DNA of 8,293 nt from Pseudomonas sp. (GTDB lineage Bacteria; Pseudomonadota; Gammaproteobacteria; Pseudomonadales; Pseudomonadaceae): positions 1 through 8,293 of the forward strand of contig DQAA01000263.1 of the NCBI GenBank assembly GCA_003523465.1, written 5' to 3'. A program made the position numbers and the translations under genes. The number at the start of each line of letters is the position of its first letter. Position 1 is the first letter of the stretch. Shown here piece by piece: positions 4,376-8,293 of this stretch. The notes under the pieces are model-generated. The model was not told the DNA's origin. It saw only the letters and a list, made by a program, of their open reading frames with translations, and searched no databases.

Positions 4376-7300
4376 GACGCCTCAGGATTGTTGTGGCGGG
4401 ATCGAGCCCCGCCTTGCTCCAACTGTGTTCGGATCTGGTGGAGCAAGGGCATGACGCGCATTTGGCGGCGAGCCAGGAAGTTCGCTTGTTGTGCCCTGAT
4501 CTCCTGATCGAGGATGGAAGCCTTGAGCTACAGGGGTTCGACGGCTGTGCAGTGCTGGGTTTGCGGGTCGGCAGCACTGTACTCGCCACTGGCCAATTAC
4601 CTGGGCTGGAGCTGCTGTACTGGGCGGGTGAGGCTAAGGCGCAGCGGTTGATCGATCGTCAGGCCGTGGCGCAAGAGCCTTCCGGAAATGGCCAGGACCT
4701 GCGCCTGAATACTCTGGGCGCATTGCAGGAACGGGTGGCGCTGCATGTCAGTCGACTCTCGCGCAATCCTGCGTATTTTCGCGAGGCCTCGGTGATCGGG
4801 ACTCCCGTCCAGGCGTATGAGCATCCCCTGCCGTGGTTGGAAAAGCTGGCCTGGGTGCACGTCTTCAATGGGAGCGCCGATGCGCGGTTGCTGCAGGCGA
4901 GCGAAACGCCGGTGATCGAGCGGCTCGAACGCAGCCTGCTGGAGCACGCACGGTTGCCAGCCCTGAATTTCGATGGGCAACGGGTCAGTTACGCACAGTT
5001 GCGCGGCCAGGCGTTGGCGATACAGGCACAACTGCTGCCGTTGCTGAACGGCGACAAGCCGGTGGTCGCGGTGTGCCTGCCCAAGTCACTGGCGTTGTAC
5101 GCCAGTCTGCTGGCGGTACTGGGGTGCGGGGCAATCTACCTGCCTATGGACCCGGCCACGCCCGTAGAGCGCCTGCGATTCATCCTGGGGAACGCCGGGG
5201 CTGCGGTACTGATTCATGAGGGACAGGTCCCGGGATTGGGCCAGAAGATTCCTGAGCTGAATCTGAAGCGTCTGCCCACGCCAGTGGGCGGTGCCGGATT
5301 GATGCGAAAGCGCTGCGCAATGGATGCGCCCTGTGTCGCGATCTATACCTCTGGCACTACCGGCCAGCCCAAGGGCGTGCTGCTGAGCCAGCGTAATGTC
5401 AGTCACTTCCAGACCTGGTATGGCGAGCATGTGGGGCTGACCAGCCGTAGCCACGTGCTGCAGTTCTCCACCATCAACTTCGACGCCTCGCTGCTCGACA
5501 TTCTGCCGACGCTGGCCTGTGGCGCGGAACTGGTGGTGCCGGACGAGTCACAGCGGCGCGATCCTGCACGATTGGTGGATCTGATGTCGCGCCAGGAAGT
5601 GAGCCACGCGTTCTTGCCGCCTGCCCTGCTGAGCCTGCTGAGGCTTGAGGGCAGCAGCCTGGAGCATCTGGTTACGGGTGGTGATGTCTGTGAGCCAGAG
5701 GTAGTCGAGCGGCTGGCCGGACTGTGTCGATTCCACAATATCTACGGCCCGACCGAGACCACGGTACTGGCCACCACGCGAGTGTTTGGCAGCGCTGACA
5801 ACGTGCGAAACCTGGGGCGGCCGATCAGCAATGCGCAGGTGTACCTGCTCGATGAGGCGTTGCAGCCGGTGTCGGGTGGCGATGTCGGTGAGCTGTATAT
5901 CGGTGGGTCGGGGGTCGGACTGGGTTATCTGAATAATCCGACGTTGAGCGGGGAGCGCTTTGTTTCGTTGGTGTTGCCCGATGGAGAACCTGTACGGCTG
6001 TATCGCACCGGCGATCTCGCGCGGTGGACCGCGGATGGCATCGAGATCTGCGGGCGGCGGGATAACCAGGTGAAGATTCGCGGGTTTCGGGTCGAGCCGG
6101 AGGAGATAGAGCATTGCCTGCGGGAGAGTCGGCTGTTCGCTCAGGTTGCCGTGGTGGTCGATGGGCAACGCCGGGTACTGGCCTTTCTTGCTTCACCTCT
6201 TGATGCCGAGGCAGTTGGCCAACTGCGGGAACATGCCGGGCGGCTTCTGCCTGACTACATGCAGCCATCGTTCTATCAGGTGCTGGAGCAGATGCCCTAC
6301 ACGGCCAACGGAAAGGTCGACCGTCGGGCGTTGCTGGATCTGCCGATGACCGTCGCCAGCACTGAACAACGATTGTCCCCGGCGAATGAGCTGGAAGAGC
6401 GACTGCAAGGGCTGTGGAGTGATCTACTGGAGCTGCCGGTGGAGGAGATTTCCACCGATGACAGCTTCTTCAATCTGGGTGGGCACTCGATCCTGCTGTC
6501 TCGCCTGTTGCTGGCGATTCGCGAGCAGTTCGGGCGGGGGATCCCCATCAACCGTTTTATCGAAGCGCCGACCCTGCAGCGCCTGGCTGCGTTGCTGGAC
6601 GGACAGGTCAGCGGAAATGGCGTCGTGCATGCACAAGCCCTGGCGGACGCCGATCGACCGCTGGAGCTACGAGCGCTGCCGCTGGAGCGGTTGGGGGACG
6701 TGCACAAGGTGATCGTTACCGGGGCGAACAGCTTTCTCGGGGTGCATATCGTCGAGGCGCTGCTGGGATGGGGGGCGACCGAAGTGGCGTGCCTGGTGCG
6801 GCGCGGGGACGGTGTCGGCGCCACGGAGCGTTTTGCCCGGGCAGTGGCGGATAACCGTATCGAGGGCCTGGATTGGCGGCGTATCCGGGTGCTGGAGGCT
6901 GATCTTCGGCAGCCACGGTTGGGGCTGAGCGAGAGCGACTACGAGGATCTCGATCGACGCTACGGGGCACTTATCCACAACGCGGCGCAGGTGAACCATG
7001 TGCTGGATTATCCGGCGCTGGCGGGGGACAACATCGAGCCGCTGTTCGAGTGCCTGCGCCTGTGCGAGGGGCGCAGCAAGAAGATCTTCAACTTTGTCTC
7101 GACGCTATCCGCGTGCAGTGCCAGGGACGAGCACGGGCGGGTACTGGAAGCGCCGCCTGCGACGACACCACCGCTGTATATCCGCAATGGCTACAACCTG
7201 AGCAAATGGGTCGGCGAGCGCATTCTTGAGCGGGCCCGGGAACAAGGGGTGTGGGTCAATCTGTTCCGGCCGGGGAACATAACCTTCAACAGCCACAGCG

Positions 7301-7779
7301 GCGTCTCTCAGCCTCATCGGAACCGTCTGATGCTGATGCTCAAGGGCTCGCTGCAGCTTGGCCAGGTTCCGGCGCTGAATCTTGAGTTCGATCTGATGCC
7401 GGTGGACTTCCTGGCGCGCTTTATCGCCTTTCATGCCAGTCGCTATTGCACTGCCCGGGCAGTGTTCAACCTGCACAACCCCGAACCGCTGCGGTGGGAG
7501 CGGTATGTGGAGTCCTTTCACGAATGCGGCAGGGCGTTCGAGGTGGTCAGCGTTGAGCAATGGCAGCGCGCGTTGCGGCAGGTTGATCGTGATAACGCGC
7601 TGTTCGACGTGCTTGGTTTCTACCTCGAAGGCTTCGAGGAAGACATCGGCGACATCTCGTTGATCGATCACGCCAACGCCCGCGACGGCGTGCGGGACAT
7701 GGGCGAGCGTTATCCGCAGAAAAGCCGGGCGCTGCTGGCGCTGGGCTGCCGCTATTTGCAGGACATCCAGTTCATCTGA
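4372..7779 (+). CDS. mgoA: MgoA/PvfC, stand-alone NRPS module (adenylation, carrier, reductase)
   Basis: This is a 1135-residue synthetase with no condensation domain. Order: an unusual N-terminal region (1-180), an adenylation domain (about 183-655), a carrier domain (about 670-745) and a terminal NAD(P)H reductase domain (about 778-1135). Adenylation motifs include TSGTTGQPKG (326-335), FDAS (370-373), NIYGPTETT (456-464), YRTGDL (544-549) and NGKVDR with Lys648. Ser706 in LGGHSI carries the phosphopantetheine. The reductase has VTGANSFLG (782-790) and YNLSK (Tyr941, Lys945). The specificity residues read by eye are D-A-L-F-V-G-I-V-L-K, a hydrophobic pocket fitting Val or Leu. The enzyme activates an aliphatic amino acid, presents it to MgoC, and releases the product reductively. 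I chose ATG 4372, which overlaps the mgoC stop and has AGGAG 6 nt upstream. An in-frame ATG at 4243 would overlap mgoC by 133 bp. Confidence 0.95.
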   Translation: MRRLRIVVAGSSPALLQLCSDLVEQGHDAHLAASQEVRLLCPDLLIEDGSLELQGFDGCAVLGLRVGSTVLATGQLPGLELLYWAGEAKAQRLIDRQAVAQEPSGNGQDLRLNTLGALQERVALHVSRLSRNPAYFREASVIGTPVQAYEHPLPWLEKLAWVHVFNGSADARLLQASETPVIERLERSLLEHARLPALNFDGQRVSYAQLRGQALAIQAQLLPLLNGDKPVVAVCLPKSLALYASLLAVLGCGAIYLPMDPATPVERLRFILGNAGAAVLIHEGQVPGLGQKIPELNLKRLPTPVGGAGLMRKRCAMDAPCVAIYTSGTTGQPKGVLLSQRNVSHFQTWYGEHVGLTSRSHVLQFSTINFDASLLDILPTLACGAELVVPDESQRRDPARLVDLMSRQEVSHAFLPPALLSLLRLEGSSLEHLVTGGDVCEPEVVERLAGLCRFHNIYGPTETTVLATTRVFGSADNVRNLGRPISNAQVYLLDEALQPVSGGDVGELYIGGSGVGLGYLNNPTLSGERFVSLVLPDGEPVRLYRTGDLARWTADGIEICGRRDNQVKIRGFRVEPEEIEHCLRESRLFAQVAVVVDGQRRVLAFLASPLDAEAVGQLREHAGRLLPDYMQPSFYQVLEQMPYTANGKVDRRALLDLPMTVASTEQRLSPANELEERLQGLWSDLLELPVEEISTDDSFFNLGGHSILLSRLLLAIREQFGRGIPINRFIEAPTLQRLAALLDGQVSGNGVVHAQALADADRPLELRALPLERLGDVHKVIVTGANSFLGVHIVEALLGWGATEVACLVRRGDGVGATERFARAVADNRIEGLDWRRIRVLEADLRQPRLGLSESDYEDLDRRYGALIHNAAQVNHVLDYPALAGDNIEPLFECLRLCEGRSKKIFNFVSTLSACSARDEHGRVLEAPPATTPPLYIRNGYNLSKWVGERILERAREQGVWVNLFRPGNITFNSHSGVSQPHRNRLMLMLKGSLQLGQVPALNLEFDLMPVDFLARFIAFHASRYCTARAVFNLHNPEPLRWERYVESFHECGRAFEVVSVEQWQRALRQVDRDNALFDVLGFYLEGFEEDIGDISLIDHANARDGVRDMGERYPQKSRALLALGCRYLQDIQFI

Positions 7780-7803
7780 TTCACCAACCAGAGGGGCAAC
7801 ATC

Positions 7804-8271
7804 ATGCAAGTACTGAAACCCGATACGTTGATTCGCAACCCACAGGGTTGCCAGGTCGTATCCCAGGTCGATATCGACGCGCCGGCGCGCAGCGTGTGGA
7901 ATGTCGTCGGCAACTTCGCAGGCTTTGCGGTTTTCATTCCAGCGCTGAGCCATATCGAGATGACGGGCAGCGGCGTGCGCTCGATCCGCAAGAAGTTCTT
8001 CAAGGACAGCAACTTCGTTATCGAGCAACTGAACTCGCGGGATGACCAGGCGATGAACATGACCTGGAGCCTGATTCACACCAGTCTGAATATCGACAAT
8101 CTTTGGGCTGCCATGGAGGTGGAGGATCTGGGAGAGGGCCGCAGTCGGGCGATCTGGACCATTCAGGGCGAACCGTGGGAAGGAGGCGCCGACGCGTTGC
8201 CGGCGTTTCAGGCTTTCCTGCAGCAGTTTGCCGATGAGGCAATGAACAATGTGCGCAATCTACTGAGCTAG
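7804..8271 (+). CDS. mgoD: MgoD/PvfD, SRPBCC (polyketide cyclase/dehydrase-like) small protein
   Basis: This is a 155-residue protein of the START/SRPBCC fold, a hydrophobic-cavity family that includes aromatase/cyclases and ligand carriers. The typical start is visible: strand VVSQVDIDAPARSVWNVVGN (from residue 18), followed by FAGFAVFIPALSHIEMTG, and an amphipathic closing helix at about 130-153. No signal peptide or membrane segment is present. The ATG at 7804 has GAGGGG 7 nt upstream and lies 24 nt after mgoA, with no terminator between them, so it is the fourth gene of the operon. Its role is not clear. Binding, cyclising or hydrating the reactive aldehyde or hydroxylamine product is an inference from the fold. 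It could also belong to a general lipid-binding group, but the operon position is typical of the mgo/pvf cluster. Confidence 0.9.
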   Translation: MQVLKPDTLIRNPQGCQVVSQVDIDAPARSVWNVVGNFAGFAVFIPALSHIEMTGSGVRSIRKKFFKDSNFVIEQLNSRDDQAMNMTWSLIHTSLNIDNLWAAMEVEDLGEGRSRAIWTIQGEPWEGGADALPAFQAFLQQFADEAMNNVRNLLS

Positions 8272-8293
8272 AAAAGACAAAACCCCTACCTGC
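8272..8293. other. Start of the region downstream of the operon
   Basis: Only 22 bases follow the mgoD stop. The A-rich run and CCCC could be the left arm of a terminator hairpin, but the window ends before a right arm would appear. Confidence 0.2.

Noticed and set aside
7105..8079. 324-codon minus-strand open frame across the mgoA-mgoD junction
   Set aside because: It is antisense to the reductase domain and to mgoD, both with recognisable motifs, and has no own domain or ribosome site that I can see.
8272..8293. Possible terminator after mgoD
   Set aside because: Only one potential arm lies inside the window, so no hairpin can be shown.

Overview
The window looks like chromosomal DNA of a Pseudomonas, probably of the P. 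fluorescens group or a close relative. It is GC-rich, and it carries the lapG-lapD biofilm-control pair next to a four-gene mgo/pvf operon. Both are recognised here from the protein sequences. I see no insertion sequence, integrase, tRNA, rRNA or CRISPR array.

Layout. Positions 1-1083 (minus strand) hold the start of lapD, cut by the window edge, preceded by lapG. LapG is the periplasmic protease that releases the LapA adhesin, and LapD is the c-di-GMP receptor that restrains it. Positions 1084-1391 are a divergent intergenic region that ends in a promoter (TTGACA, 17-bp spacer, TAGCTT) followed at once by a perfect 14-bp palindrome. This drives a GntR-family (FadR/FCD type) regulator at 1392-2081. 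Positions 2082-2654 hold no convincing gene. They contain several inverted repeats, an AT-rich core and structured leader-like sequence just before the operon.

Positions 2655-8271 (plus strand) are the operon. Its genes are mgoB/pvfA (heme-oxygenase-like metal oxidase fold), mgoC/pvfB (AurF-type diiron N-oxygenase), mgoA/pvfC (stand-alone NRPS of adenylation, carrier and reductase domains) and mgoD/pvfD (small SRPBCC protein). The first three are joined by ATGA stop/start overlaps, and the fourth follows after 24 bp.

How the genes work together. From published work on this family, MgoA loads an aliphatic amino acid (Val or Leu) on its carrier domain, MgoC oxidises the amine while it is tethered, and the reductase domain releases the product. 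This gives small N-oxygenated signals, namely (dihydro)pyrazine N-oxides and the diazeniumdiolates valdiazen or leudiazen. These act as signals for virulence and secondary metabolism and are tied to the Gac/Rsm cascade in several pseudomonads. The operon family is therefore known. The less described parts here are the regulatory DNA ahead of it, the adjacent GntR gene, the odd N-terminal domain of MgoA, and the unproven roles of MgoB and MgoD.
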